Positions 7,372 through 16,425 are shown, counted from the stretch's first letter. The stretch: DNA of 18,267 nt from an uncultured Porphyromonadaceae bacterium (GCA_947176545.1 CAMWRB010000008.1:1-18267), one strand, 5' to 3'. The notes: generated by a model from the letters alone, not told the origin. Made by a program: numbers and translations.

Positions 7372-10080
7372 TTACCTGATATTGAGTTTTGCCGCGCAGT
7401 CGTTTACACGGACGATGTAGATACCGGGTTCGGGGTGGCAGGTCTCCTGTTCGGCTGTGGCGAAATGTCTCTCCACAATCTGGCCGGCGAGGTTGTAGAC
7501 TACGATTTCATCACCGTTGTTGAGACCGCTGACAGTCACACCGCCCTCGGCATTTACAGCAATGGTGAGATTTGTGCCCTCGAAGTAAGCCACTCCCGTA
7601 TCACCCTGTATCCATTCGAGAGTGCCGTTGTAGGCCAACTCGACTTCCAGAGTTTTGTCGGCATCCATAAATAGGGTGATAGTGTTGCCATCAACCGGGA
7701 GTGTTGCCGGCTCACCATTTACGGTATAATCTACGATTGACCAATAGCCGTCAATGTCAAACTGTAATGTGATAGTTGTTCCGCCGGGGAGAGAAGTCTT
7801 CATTCCCGTTCCGTTGATAGTGTTTACAGTAAGTGCTGCTACCGTCGGGAGTTGTGGAGTGGTATCGTCAGAAATCTTCACGAAAGTGATATACTCGTTG
7901 TTCAGGTCCCACGTTATGTCGTATGTTCCGTGGAGGTCAAACGGCATACCGTTGATGTTCACAGGCTGTGGAGCGAGCTGAGCACCGAGATTGCTATCGT
8001 TGATTTCCTCATAGAAGTTATATAGGCCGTATTGGTTGGTATATCCGTCGTTGCATACCTTGAAATCACCGGCCTTGTCAATGATTACATTCTTTGCGGA
8101 GAATACATTCTCCTTTCCGCTGACAGGAGCGAGTATGTATCTGTCGGCAAACTGGTTGTCGTCGTCGCCGGCAAGTCCTGTGATGTACCATTCATAGCTG
8201 TATTCTCCCTGAGGAGTACCCGAGACGGTGACGGTGCCATTGTATATGTCGAGTATTACTTCAGGATTGATAATCAGGGGATATTGGTCGATATAAATGT
8301 TGTCGGCAAGTTCACCCCATTGGTAGTAATATGGTTCGCCGAGCAGGAGCGGAGAGCCGTTTGAGCCGTAATTGACTTCGAAGTTGTCCCATGTGCCGTC
8401 GTTGATTTTAAAGCCTGAGCCGAGTTCCTTACCGTTCCATTTGTAAATGTATTCGGAGACTTGTGTAAACATTGCGTCGGGCTGACCGAGTTCCCATGTG
8501 TGCCCGTTGATGTCGGTGCCGATGATATAGTAGTTGCCGGGGCCGACAGGAGTCTCGATTTCAGAGCCAAAAAGAGGTTTGAATACAATCCAAGCTGTTT
8601 CTGGATACCAGATTATATCATATTTCCCCGGTTTGATATTGAACATGCAACCGGTTTCTCCATTTTGAACAAAGTCAAGTTTGGCTGATGTGCAATCGGA
8701 TGTGATTATGTCTTCATCGGAATAGGAACCATACTGCGTTACCCAGCCTAATGTAGATATTTTAAATATACCCACACCCGGGAGAGTAATATTACTTACG
8801 GTCAATTGTCCGTCGGCAGTCTTTTCAAAGCGATATTCTGTAAGATTCCAAGAGTTGAAGTCTCCGGTGAAATACCAATTATCATGACCGACCTTTTCGC
8901 CCTCCACCATCACGGTATATTTATTAAGGTCAAGTTGGACTATGGGATTCCTAATCCCCTCGCAGTCTGTGAATCCAAGATTACTACTACTTATATCATC
9001 AATAACATAACACGGTTTTCCCAATGTAATCAAGTTATGAAAGGTATCACCTCCTATATTCAGACCATTCCATGTTCCGTCATTGAATTTGAAGCCCGTG
9101 CCGAGATATTCTCCCTTCCATTCATAGACACCATCGCTTACAGCTTCAAGTTTACAATCATCCGGAGCCAATTCCCAGACATGTCCGTTTACGTCTGACC
9201 CGATAATGTAGATATCTTCAGACTCGAAAGGGGGTGTTACAGGAGGAGTTACAATACCACCCGATACAAGTTCAAACTCAATATATGCAGTCTGCGGATT
9301 CCAAGTGATATTGTATTCACCGGGTTCAAGGCTAAACCTGCATTCACCTATTTCAGCTTTGACATATTCAAGAGTGGCAGACAATGATTCGGGTGTGATA
9401 ACTATGTCATCGTAATTGGAACCATATTGCTTAGCCCACCCTGTGGTTGAAACTTTGAACGAGCCCACTGCAGGTAGTGGAACATTCTTTACGGACATCT
9501 CACCATCTCCGGATTCCTCAAAGCAGTATTGCGTCAAGTTCCAGTCGTTGAAATCTCCGGAGAAATACCACATGATAGCACCATCCTTTTCTCCGGTAAC
9601 TAATATGGTGTAGTTGTTGAGGTCCAGTTCGACGTACGGATTTTTTACGCCTTCAAAGTCACTGAAGCCAATGTTGCCACCACCTTCGACAATACTATAG
9701 GTCTCTCCGAGACTCAGTTCCGTGCCATCGCCACCTAAATTGAGTCCGCCGATACTCCATGTTCCGTCATTAAACTTGAAACCTGTACCGAGATATTCGC
9801 CGGTCCATGCGAAGATTCCCTCTTTAATCTGATGAAGTTGGCACTCAGGCAATTCTAATTCCCAGCTGTGACCGTTTACATTCGAGCCGATGATGTAGAT
9901 GTCGGTAAGTTCACTCTGCAATCCAATCTTTGTGTCAGTAGCAGCCGGATTATTGTCCATTTGAGCGGTAGCTTCTGTTTCTGACGCTGTCCTGTTTCTA
10001 CCAGGCGTATTTGCTGTGACCGCGAGGACAGTCGTCAGTGAGAGGATGACTGCGAGCAGTGAGTAGGTTATACGTTTCAT
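7372..10080 (-). CDS. secreted protein with three SusE/F-like tandem modules and a T9SS-like tail
   Basis: A 902-residue exported protein, paralogous in its modules to the gene at 2799-5513. A signal peptide (MKRITYSLLAVILSLTTVLAVTA) is followed by three tandem units of ~210-230 residues (about 60-270, 290-500, 518-735). Each starts with YIIGSxVNGHxWEL and LGTGFKFNDGTW; the first two then carry YFxGDFNxWNLT and WAKQYG-type segments, while the third has a looser WYITGLAGDD. These resemble the starch-binding modules of SusE/SusF outer-membrane proteins, though no lipobox is seen. After a linker and a small beta domain (745-820), the end (ITVSGL-like, GDEIVVYNLAGQIVERH, PGIYIVRVND, KLNIR) resembles type A sorting domains of type IX secretion. 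The chosen start is the ATG at 10080: the frame continues 34 codons upstream, but into the structured leader, and only this ATG begins a signal peptide. A glycan-binding surface role is inferred. Confidence 0.85.
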   Translation of the reverse strand: MKRITYSLLAVILSLTTVLAVTANTPGRNRTASETEATAQMDNNPAATDTKIGLQSELTDIYIIGSNVNGHSWELELPECQLHQIKEGIFAWTGEYLGTGFKFNDGTWSIGGLNLGGDGTELSLGETYSIVEGGGNIGFSDFEGVKNPYVELDLNNYTILVTGEKDGAIMWYFSGDFNDWNLTQYCFEESGDGEMSVKNVPLPAVGSFKVSTTGWAKQYGSNYDDIVITPESLSATLEYVKAEIGECRFSLEPGEYNITWNPQTAYIEFELVSGGIVTPPVTPPFESEDIYIIGSDVNGHVWELAPDDCKLEAVSDGVYEWKGEYLGTGFKFNDGTWNGLNIGGDTFHNLITLGKPCYVIDDISSSNLGFTDCEGIRNPIVQLDLNKYTVMVEGEKVGHDNWYFTGDFNSWNLTEYRFEKTADGQLTVSNITLPGVGIFKISTLGWVTQYGSYSDEDIITSDCTSAKLDFVQNGETGCMFNIKPGKYDIIWYPETAWIVFKPLFGSEIETPVGPGNYYIIGTDINGHTWELGQPDAMFTQVSEYIYKWNGKELGSGFKINDGTWDNFEVNYGSNGSPLLLGEPYYYQWGELADNIYIDQYPLIINPEVILDIYNGTVTVSGTPQGEYSYEWYITGLAGDDDNQFADRYILAPVSGKENVFSAKNVIIDKAGDFKVCNDGYTNQYGLYNFYEEINDSNLGAQLAPQPVNINGMPFDLHGTYDITWDLNNEYITFVKISDDTTPQLPTVAALTVNTINGTGMKTSLPGGTTITLQFDIDGYWSIVDYTVNGEPATLPVDGNTITLFMDADKTLEVELAYNGTLEWIQGDTGVAYFEGTNLTIAVNAEGGVTVSGLNNGDEIVVYNLAGQIVERHFATAEQETCHPEPGIYIVRVNDCAAKLNIR

Positions 10081-10470
10081 AGTGTAGATAAAAATGATAG
10101 TCCGGCTCACTGTGACTGTCAATAAAAAAAGAATGCGTGAGAGCCTTACTGTTGCTCGTTCCGCGGATTGAGGCCTTCGCATTGCCCGGACAAGTGGAAA
10201 CGAGCAACGGATGCAGAAGCCTCACGCAGATTATACAGTCACTTACCCGAAGATATTGTGTCTCCCCGTAAGGGCACAACAATTCTCTGAGTAAGGTGCT
10301 ATACAAACCACATAAGCATCTACCCGTTGCGCAATCCATGACTTGTCCTGAAAGTTGCGAAGTTCCAATCCGTCACGAATTTGCGTCAAGTAAACGCATT
10401 TCAGAAATAAAAAGTTGCTTCCCGCCCGCATAAACCCATGACCGGGCCTCTGCAAGACGGTCTGCAGGTG
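10081..10470 (-). promoter_or_regulatory. structured 5' leader RNA candidate, copy 2
   Basis: This stretch is homologous to 5514-5894 but strongly diverged between conserved blocks. The inner stem pairs 10151-10160 with 10199-10208 (10 bp, GTTGCTCGTT with AACGAGCAAC), with CC/GG able to extend it around a bulge. The outer stem pairs 10134-10141 with 10221-10228 (TGCGTGAG with CTCACGCA). On the transcript the outer stem is followed by AUUC and a run of seven U (complement of 10124-10130). Compared with copy 1, three inner-stem pairs differ on both arms yet still pair, which is direct evidence of a selected fold. Identical blocks are 10169-10187 (19 bases), 10383-10402 and 10409-10465 (57 bases). 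The segment 10211-10224 is also nearly complementary to 10169-10182, an alternative pairing that competes with the outer stem. Confidence 0.7.
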
Positions 10471-10501
10471 CAAAGATAGGTCTTGTTTTTTAATTGTGCA
10501 A
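10471..10501 (-). promoter_or_regulatory. promoter of leader copy 2
   Basis: On the minus strand TTG (10499-10501) is followed by a 20-base spacer and TATCTTTG (10471-10478), matching both elements of the Bacteroidota promoter. The predicted start near 10464 leaves a ~385-base untranslated leader before the ATG at 10080. The remaining stretch to 10572 contains no gene, and I see no convincing terminator for the glycosyltransferase upstream of it. Confidence 0.7.
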
Positions 10502-10572
10502 TAATTGACCGTAAATCAATGTGCAATCAATACCGCAGTCAATGAGAAAAATGAAAAATGACGCCGGTATGC

Positions 10573-11508
10573 CTAAGCAAAGAGATGAGCGGGAAGCAGA
10601 CCGACCGCGCCGAGCGCTGTCGAGTATCGGATATATGACGGTTGGTTGCTTCTGAGAAATTTGGTGAGGTGGGGTCTGAAGAGTGTCCTGTATTCCGTGC
10701 GTGTGAGTGTCTTATGGCGGAATGTCCAATAGGCGATATGGGTCAGCTCGTTGATATATAGTGAGCCGGTGCGTGAACATGGAAGCCGGTCGAGAGCATC
10801 GAGCCAAAGCCGGATTTGGCTGCTGTCGTATGTTTTCTTTTTATGTGAAAGCGGGTTTGGATTGATGTTTCTGTCGTAGTGATACAGCGGACGCTGCAGG
10901 TATGAAATCCCGGGATTACAGATAAGTGCGTGCAGACAGAACATGAGGTCTTCGCAAACGCGCAGACCCTTTGTGAAGTCGATGTGATGGTGCAATATGA
11001 ATGAGCGGCGTATCATCTTGTTCCACACGGCGGCATGTGCACGTCGGACGAGGATGTCATCGAGCAACTGCTGTGTGTCTGAGCGCCGGTTTTCCGTATT
11101 GTGCCGTGACAGGGAAGAGCGGTTGTCATGCTCCATGACAAAATCGCAGACCACGATGTCGGCATCATTATCCACTGCCATTTCATACATCAGCTCATAT
11201 GCTTCCGGCTCAAGCCAGTCGTCGGCATCACAGTGTATGACAAATTCCCCCGTTGCCTGCATCAGACCGTCGTGGCGCGCCGTTCCGACACCGGTATTGT
11301 GCGGGTGCTTTATTATTTTCACCTGTGACTCTCTTCCGGGATATTGGCTTAGGATTGCATCGACAATCTCCATACTTCTGTCGGTGGAGGCATCATCGAC
11401 GATGATATACTCTATGTCATCGAGAGTCTGACTGAACAATGAACGGAGTGTCCGGCCGAGATATGCATCGGCCTGATAAACGGGAAGTATGACACTCACT
11501 TTTGGCAT
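10573..11508 (-). CDS. family 2 glycosyltransferase
   Basis: A 311-residue GT-A glycosyltransferase. The N-terminus MPKVSVILPVYQADAYLGRTL and IEYIIVDDASTDRS (33-46) are the nucleotide-sugar-binding hallmarks of GT2. NTGVGTARHDGL (71-82) and HCDADDW (92-98) supply the DxD metal-binding motif at 94-96. The C-terminal part carries the usual acceptor-side region (GLRVCEDLMF). It probably adds a sugar to a surface polysaccharide or lipid-linked glycan on the cytoplasmic face; the acceptor cannot be read from sequence. It lies 11 bases beyond the xseB stop and is probably the last gene of that operon. A GTG at 11514 would add two residues; the ATG at 11508 is preferred because it opens directly into the first beta strand. 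Confidence 0.88.
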   Translation of the reverse strand: MPKVSVILPVYQADAYLGRTLRSLFSQTLDDIEYIIVDDASTDRSMEIVDAILSQYPGRESQVKIIKHPHNTGVGTARHDGLMQATGEFVIHCDADDWLEPEAYELMYEMAVDNDADIVVCDFVMEHDNRSSLSRHNTENRRSDTQQLLDDILVRRAHAAVWNKMIRRSFILHHHIDFTKGLRVCEDLMFCLHALICNPGISYLQRPLYHYDRNINPNPLSHKKKTYDSSQIRLWLDALDRLPCSRTGSLYINELTHIAYWTFRHKTLTRTEYRTLFRPHLTKFLRSNQPSYIRYSTALGAVGLLPAHLFA

Positions 11509-11519
11509 TGTCACTATAA

Positions 11520-11726
11520 TCAGGGATTGGCGGTGGGGGCTAGTTGCTCAAGACACTTGCGCACATCTTCGTCGGTCTTATGCAGCTTATCCTTACAGAA
11601 TTTGAGGAGCTGCAGCGCATTTTCGGTATATTGCGCGAGCAGGTCAATGTCACAGTTGGGGTCCTGCATCTTCTGTATGGTCTCCTGAAGCTGTCTGAGA
11701 GCTTCGGTGTATGATTTTTCAGCCAT
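11520..11726 (-). CDS. xseB: exodeoxyribonuclease VII small subunit
   Basis: A 68-residue protein of typical XseB length, with the family pattern YTEALRQLQETIQKMQ...CDIDLLAQYTENALQLLKFCKDKL. Several small subunits bind the C-terminal helix of XseA to form exonuclease VII, which degrades single-stranded DNA into oligonucleotides in repair. The start codon overlaps the xseA stop (TAATG), which implies translational coupling and supports the assignment. Confidence 0.93.
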   Translation of the reverse strand: MAEKSYTEALRQLQETIQKMQDPNCDIDLLAQYTENALQLLKFCKDKLHKTDEDVRKCLEQLAPTANP

Positions 11727-13063
11727 TATGAAACGGTTTTAGGATTAGCAGTGATATTGGTGACGGTTGATTGAAGTGTTCCGTCATGTAGTTGGGTGGT
11801 GATGACATCTCCCGGTTTAAGTTGTCCGGCGTTCCGGAGCGCCCGTCCGTTCACACGGGATATGCTGTATCCGCGTGCCAGCGTGTTGGCGGGGGAGAGT
11901 ATGTTGGTCATCTTCTCAAGCGCTTCAAGTCGCTCGGAGGCATTGCGCAATCGTTCTCCGACAGCATTCCGTATGATGTCCGGTATCAGTTTCAGACGCT
12001 GCATGGCGTTGGCAGTCATGCCGGTTGCTGTCATGACAACCTGCTGCATCGCCGAGTCGAGTCGCAGCTTCTCCGTGTTCAGTCGTCGGAGCGGAAGTTC
12101 CGGAATAATGGTCTCCGCGCGGGCGAGGAGCTCATGTTGAGCGGAGAGCCGTTGCCGGACGGCATTGAGGCCGTTATTGACGAGATTGTCCGCAATATTC
12201 TCGGCATTCCGCATTGCGTCTATGATATAGGCGGCTACGGCGGTTGGCGTCTTGCATCTTACACAGGCGATTTCGTCAAGCACCGTACGGTCCCGTTCAT
12301 GTCCTATGCCGACAATGACCGGAATAGGGAAAGTCGCGACGGCTTTGGCAAGCAAATAATCGTCAAATCCGTTGAGGTCTGTTGTCGCTCCGCCGCCACG
12401 GATGATGATGACCACATCCCAGAAGTCAATGGACATTTCAATGCGTTGGAGAGCGTATCTGACAGATGCTGAGGTGTCATTGCCTTGTAACGTTGCCGGG
12501 AAAAGTAGAGGATAGAAAGCGAATTGTTCGGGTGTGGAGGAGAGCTGATTGACGAAATCGCCATATCCTGCTGCGCCGGCGGCGGATATAACGGCTATGC
12601 GCTGTGGCGCGAGCGGTATAGGCTTCTCCTTGTTAAGATTCAGAATACCCTCTTTGGAGAGATTGGCAAGTATTTCGCGACGTATGCGCTCCATGTCTCC
12701 CATAGTGTAACTCGGGTCAATGTCGAGCACGTTGGCACTTATGCTGTAGACCTCGTGCATATTGGCCTCAAGTCGGAGCATCAGTTTCATGCCGTTGTCA
12801 AAGCGTCGTGCCGTCACGGCCTGAAACTTCTTTTCAAGTTTGGGGAGTATGAATTTCCATATTGTAGCTCTCATCTTGGCTACAGTCACGCCGCGCTCAT
12901 CCTTCTGCAGCAGCTCCATGTAGCAATGGCCGGAGGGGTGACGATTGACGTCGCTGATTTCGGCTACCACCCACACACCGTGCACACCGGGATGAGCCGA
13001 GAGTACATTCCGGATATTGCGGGTATATTCAAGCAGCGATATCGGTGTGTTATTCTCAGTCAT
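11726..13063 (-). CDS. xseA: exodeoxyribonuclease VII large subunit
   Basis: A 445-residue catalytic subunit of exonuclease VII. The N-terminal OB fold (about 10-115, VWVVAEISDVNRHPSGHCYMEL and a following strand set) binds single-stranded DNA. The nuclease domain has LAPQRIAVISAAGAAGYGDF (151-170), IIIRGGGATTDL (219-230) and the catalytic-site segment GIGHERDRTVLDE (252-264), followed by TPTAVAAY (272-279). A long helical region then precedes the C-terminal ARGYSI segment that is typical of XseA. The start overlaps the end of the DUF4831 gene by eight bases (ATGACTGA) and the stop overlaps xseB, so the three are probably co-translated. Confidence 0.95.
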   Translation of the reverse strand: MTENNTPISLLEYTRNIRNVLSAHPGVHGVWVVAEISDVNRHPSGHCYMELLQKDERGVTVAKMRATIWKFILPKLEKKFQAVTARRFDNGMKLMLRLEANMHEVYSISANVLDIDPSYTMGDMERIRREILANLSKEGILNLNKEKPIPLAPQRIAVISAAGAAGYGDFVNQLSSTPEQFAFYPLLFPATLQGNDTSASVRYALQRIEMSIDFWDVVIIIRGGGATTDLNGFDDYLLAKAVATFPIPVIVGIGHERDRTVLDEIACVRCKTPTAVAAYIIDAMRNAENIADNLVNNGLNAVRQRLSAQHELLARAETIIPELPLRRLNTEKLRLDSAMQQVVMTATGMTANAMQRLKLIPDIIRNAVGERLRNASERLEALEKMTNILSPANTLARGYSISRVNGRALRNAGQLKPGDVITTQLHDGTLQSTVTNITANPKTVS

Positions 13064-14168
13064 CCTGTCTTTTCAGTTCTCTTGCGCTCCCAATCTCGAC
13101 TATAGCTCCCGTTGTAGGGTTGAATACGGCATATGAGGGTTCCTTCCTGTCAGTGAAGAGTGAAGGGTTGAGTCCGAACTCAACACCGAATTGAGAAAAG
13201 TCAAACTCCTTGGCGAACAGTTTCTTTCCCTCAGCTGTCAATGAGATTTGCGCACTCCCCGGAATACAGTATCTCACGGCATCCTTGGGCAACATCTTGA
13301 CGTTACCGTTGGCATCGACCGGCAGTTCTCCCTGCGCAGTAATGGCAACATTTATATATACCGGAAATCCGGCGAGGTCGTCAGGCTCCGTGAAACCCTT
13401 GAAGTCGGCAAATCTGAATAGAATCTCCTTGCCGTTATCTTCGGGAAGATAAGTGTATGTATTGGTGACGGTCTCTGCGGTCACCGTGCCGGTGAATGCG
13501 GCGGTCAGCGCATCCTCCTGAGCCTGCAGAGAGTTAAGCATCAGTTCGAGCTGACGTCCGTCCACGGGCATATTGTCAGCCGTACCCCGTGTCAGGGAGA
13601 TGTGTGCGTCGCGCGCCTCCATAAGGCTTTCGGATAGCATCTGAGCCTGCTTGGCAGTAGATTGTGAGGCGGTGAAGTCTTCATCCACATATTTCAGATA
13701 TTCCTTGCCGTCAAAGAGCTTGACGGGAGCCTCCGGACGGTTATTGGCAGGTTTGGGCAGCGATGCCGGCTCTTTATTGATAGAGAGCAACATACCGTCC
13801 TCGCTGACTCCTATGAAAGTCAGCGCTCCCGGCTTGAGCTGCATAATGTATTTGGCATCCGTGTCGAGTGTGCCGTAAGTTTTGACCTTGACATCGGTAA
13901 TGGTCCATCGCTCGGCGTCGTGGGTGATAACCTTGTCTGTACCGATATATTTTCGCGCGTAGGCCGCATAAGGTCCGGCGGTAAGAACCTCCTTGCGTGC
14001 CGAGACCTCTATTTCAAGAGCCGTGATGGGGAGCGAGTAGACAAGTCCGTACTCGTTATGTTTCTCCGCGGTGAGTATACGGGTCTGTTGAGCCGTCATC
14101 GGTATGTATGATACCAATGTGATACCGACTGCCGACAGAAGGGTGATGAATCGTGAGCGTGGGGCCAT
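13056..14168 (-). CDS. DUF4831 family exported protein
   Basis: A 370-residue protein matching the Bacteroidales DUF4831 family as I remember it (GLVYSLPITALEIEVSARKEVLTAGPYAAYARKYIG, LKPGALTFIGVSEDGMLLSIN). Residues 1-26 form a signal peptide ending in MTAQQ, so it is secreted or periplasmic. Its biochemical role is unknown. The stop lies inside the start of xseA, and 12 bases separate it from nnr upstream, so it belongs to the same operon; this says more about expression than about function. Confidence 0.8.
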   Translation of the reverse strand: MAPRSRFITLLSAVGITLVSYIPMTAQQTRILTAEKHNEYGLVYSLPITALEIEVSARKEVLTAGPYAAYARKYIGTDKVITHDAERWTITDVKVKTYGTLDTDAKYIMQLKPGALTFIGVSEDGMLLSINKEPASLPKPANNRPEAPVKLFDGKEYLKYVDEDFTASQSTAKQAQMLSESLMEARDAHISLTRGTADNMPVDGRQLELMLNSLQAQEDALTAAFTGTVTAETVTNTYTYLPEDNGKEILFRFADFKGFTEPDDLAGFPVYINVAITAQGELPVDANGNVKMLPKDAVRYCIPGSAQISLTAEGKKLFAKEFDFSQFGVEFGLNPSLFTDRKEPSYAVFNPTTGAIVEIGSARELKRQDD

Positions 14169-14180
14169 GATGTAATTGTT

Positions 14181-15722
14181 TTAATAAAGAGGATGAGGTA
14201 TATTCTCCCGGTTGATGATGGTGCGGATAGCGCGTCCGATATACTTTGTGATGTCGGTAGCTGTCATTCCGGCCTCACCATATTCCTGTTCGGCGAGGTC
14301 ACCGGCCAGTCCATGTATGTATGCTCCGATGGTGGCCGCATGTTCCGGCAGATACCCCTGGGCGACGAAAGATGTGATAATGCCGACGAGAACATCGCCG
14401 GCTCCGGCCGTCGCCATGCCGGGGTTGCCGGTGGAGTTGAAGTAGACTTTGCCTGTGGGTCTGACGATAGCAGTGAAATGACCTTTGAGAACAATAATGA
14501 TATTGTAATATTGAGCCATTTCGATAGCTTTCTGCAGACGTTGTTCGGAGCTGCGCTGCTCGCCGAACAGCCGGTCAAATTCACCGACATGGGGTGTGAT
14601 GATGGTGTTCTGCGGGAGCAAAGTCAGCAGGGCAGGTTTGCGGCTGATGCAATTGAGAGCATCCGCATCGAGCACGAGAGGAACGTGGCAATTCTTCAGC
14701 AATGTCTCAAGGGCGTCGATAGTGAGCTGATGCGTTCCGATACCCGGGCCGATAGCTACGGCCTGATGTTCGTGATGCAGGCTCATGTCCGAGATGATGT
14801 ATTGATTCTTGTCCGGTTCGAACATAGCCTCGGGCACTGCAGTCTGCACAATGTTGATACCCTGCTCCGCACTATGTACGGTCACCAGACCGGCACCGGA
14901 GCGCAGACAAGCCTCGGCAGCCATGACGGCGGCTCCCATCATACCTCCCGAGCCGCAGAAGAGCATGGCCGAGCCGTAATCGCGCTTGGCCGTGAACGGA
15001 CGGCGCGGATGTAGCAGCGGGCGGATGCTACGCGCCTCGACGAGCATATATGGCGACTGCATGTTTTTGCGCTTCTCATTGTCGAGGTCGATATCGAGAA
15101 GTTTCCATGTGCCGAGCACATCGGCATTCTCCTCAAAGAAGAATGAGAGTCGGGGTATCTGAAATGTGAGTGTCAGATTGGCATGAATCATATCGCGCCT
15201 GAGCACATTATCATTCCATTCACCGAACAGTCCGGAGGGTACATCGAGCGAAATGACGAATGCTCCGCTCTCATTGATATAACGAGTCAGAGCCACGAAT
15301 CCGCCCTGCAAGGGCTGTTTGAGTCCGCTGCCGAAGAGTCCGTCGATGACCACATCGTTGTTGCTCAGGTATGGGGGATTGAACTCGCGCGTGACCTCCG
15401 TAAAGTCCACACCCTCAATCATAATGAGTTGCTTGCGCTCCTCATTGCAGTCGTGTCCGAGCTTGCCGTTGATATTGAACAGGAAAATCTCGATATTTCT
15501 GTATCCCTGTTCCAGAAGCATACGGGCGGCGGCAAGGGCATGTCCGCCGTTGTTTCCCGGTCCGGCAACGACCACGATACGTTGTGACGGTAGAAAACGT
15601 GAAATAATCTCACAGGCCACCGCATTGGCGGTACGCTCCATGAGTTGGATGGAATCAATATTTTGTGCCTCGCATGTAGCGGTATCGAGTTCGCCGAGTT
15701 GTTCAGATGTGAATATTCTCAT
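14181..15722 (-). CDS. nnr: bifunctional NAD(P)H-hydrate epimerase / ADP-dependent dehydratase
   Basis: A 513-residue fusion that repairs damaged (hydrated) NADH and NADPH. The N-terminal epimerase (about 1-220) interconverts the R and S hydrates; AGPGNNGGHAL (53-63), VIDGLFGSGL (125-134) and SLDVPSG (158-164) are its motifs. The C-terminal ribokinase-like dehydratase (about 225-510) removes water at the expense of ADP; it shows KRDYGSAMLFCGSGGMMGAA (246-265), ITPHVGEFDRL (375-385), KGHFTAIV (413-420) and GNPGMATAGAGDVLVG (432-447), with catalytic Asp443. All expected motifs are intact and the length is normal. The ATG at 15722 begins the conserved N-terminus. Confidence 0.96.
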   Translation of the reverse strand: MRIFTSEQLGELDTATCEAQNIDSIQLMERTANAVACEIISRFLPSQRIVVVAGPGNNGGHALAAARMLLEQGYRNIEIFLFNINGKLGHDCNEERKQLIMIEGVDFTEVTREFNPPYLSNNDVVIDGLFGSGLKQPLQGGFVALTRYINESGAFVISLDVPSGLFGEWNDNVLRRDMIHANLTLTFQIPRLSFFFEENADVLGTWKLLDIDLDNEKRKNMQSPYMLVEARSIRPLLHPRRPFTAKRDYGSAMLFCGSGGMMGAAVMAAEACLRSGAGLVTVHSAEQGINIVQTAVPEAMFEPDKNQYIISDMSLHHEHQAVAIGPGIGTHQLTIDALETLLKNCHVPLVLDADALNCISRKPALLTLLPQNTIITPHVGEFDRLFGEQRSSEQRLQKAIEMAQYYNIIIVLKGHFTAIVRPTGKVYFNSTGNPGMATAGAGDVLVGIITSFVAQGYLPEHAATIGAYIHGLAGDLAEQEYGEAGMTATDITKYIGRAIRTIINRENIPHPLY

Positions 15723-15789
15723 TGTTCTTATCTTGTGTGAATGTATGGCTCGAGGCCGGACTTATAGATATAAAAAAATTGCGAAATTA

Positions 15790-16377
15790 TCAGCTTCTGA
15801 GCGCCATCAGCACGCCAATCATAGCGATTGTGATGAATACGGTGATGAGCGACATCATACGATACATACGAGCCTTGTCGTAGGCTTTGACTCTGAGTTG
15901 GTGACGTGTCTCGGAGCTGATGGAGGAGTCCTCTGAGCTTAGCCAAAGGTATTTGAATCTGCTGGCGTACCATAGTGTGACCAGCCCGGTAGGGGGAAAG
16001 AAAAATATGGTGAGAATGAGAGCCATGAATATGGAGACCCCTTTGGGTTTGACATCGTAATCGACCTCTTTGGCCGGTGGTTCGGGAAAATTCCTGAACC
16101 GGAGCCAACCGGACTCGTCGGTATCATTCCCGGGATTTGATTCCGGTTTGCCGGCTGTCAATCGTGGCTCTTCCTCTCCCGGAACGGGGAGTCCGGCAAG
16201 TGCGAATCGCATCGCGCGGCAGATATCGGGTACATCCCCGGCCTTCTGCCAGTCCGGCATCCCTTTGCACCATACGTAGGTCGAGGGACGAATCTCCAGC
16301 TGCACAAGTTCCGTGAGTGTGAACGGACCCTGTGTAGTTCGGTTGATGCGTGCGAAGTATCTCTTGTTATTCTTCAT
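15790..16377 (-). CDS. GYF_2-domain protein with a dispanin/CD225-like membrane tail
   Basis: A 195-residue membrane protein. Residues 6-50 form a GYF_2 (DUF4339) domain: YFARINRTTQGPFTLTELVQL, YVWCKGMPDWQKAGDVPD. A charged linker follows. The C-terminal part has a membrane span at about 114-137 (IFMALILTIFFFPPTGLVTLWYAS), a cytosolic loop rich in charged residues with AYDKARMYRM, and a second span at 173-193, a layout like CD225/dispanin proteins. The function is unknown. It neighbours a second GYF_2 protein 48 bases upstream, so the two may work together. Confidence 0.75.
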   Translation of the reverse strand: MKNNKRYFARINRTTQGPFTLTELVQLEIRPSTYVWCKGMPDWQKAGDVPDICRAMRFALAGLPVPGEEEPRLTAGKPESNPGNDTDESGWLRFRNFPEPPAKEVDYDVKPKGVSIFMALILTIFFFPPTGLVTLWYASRFKYLWLSSEDSSISSETRHQLRVKAYDKARMYRMMSLITVFITIAMIGVLMALRS

Positions 16378-16425
16378 TCAGTCTCACAGTTATCAGGCAT
16401 AAATGTATTGCATCCCAATGCTGTA

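Noticed and set aside
10134..10228. Invertible promoter or phase-variation switch flanked by inverted repeats
   Set aside because: The promoter lies outside the repeats (10471-10501), the segment between the arms has the same orientation in both copies, and the arms covary rather than match a common recombination site.
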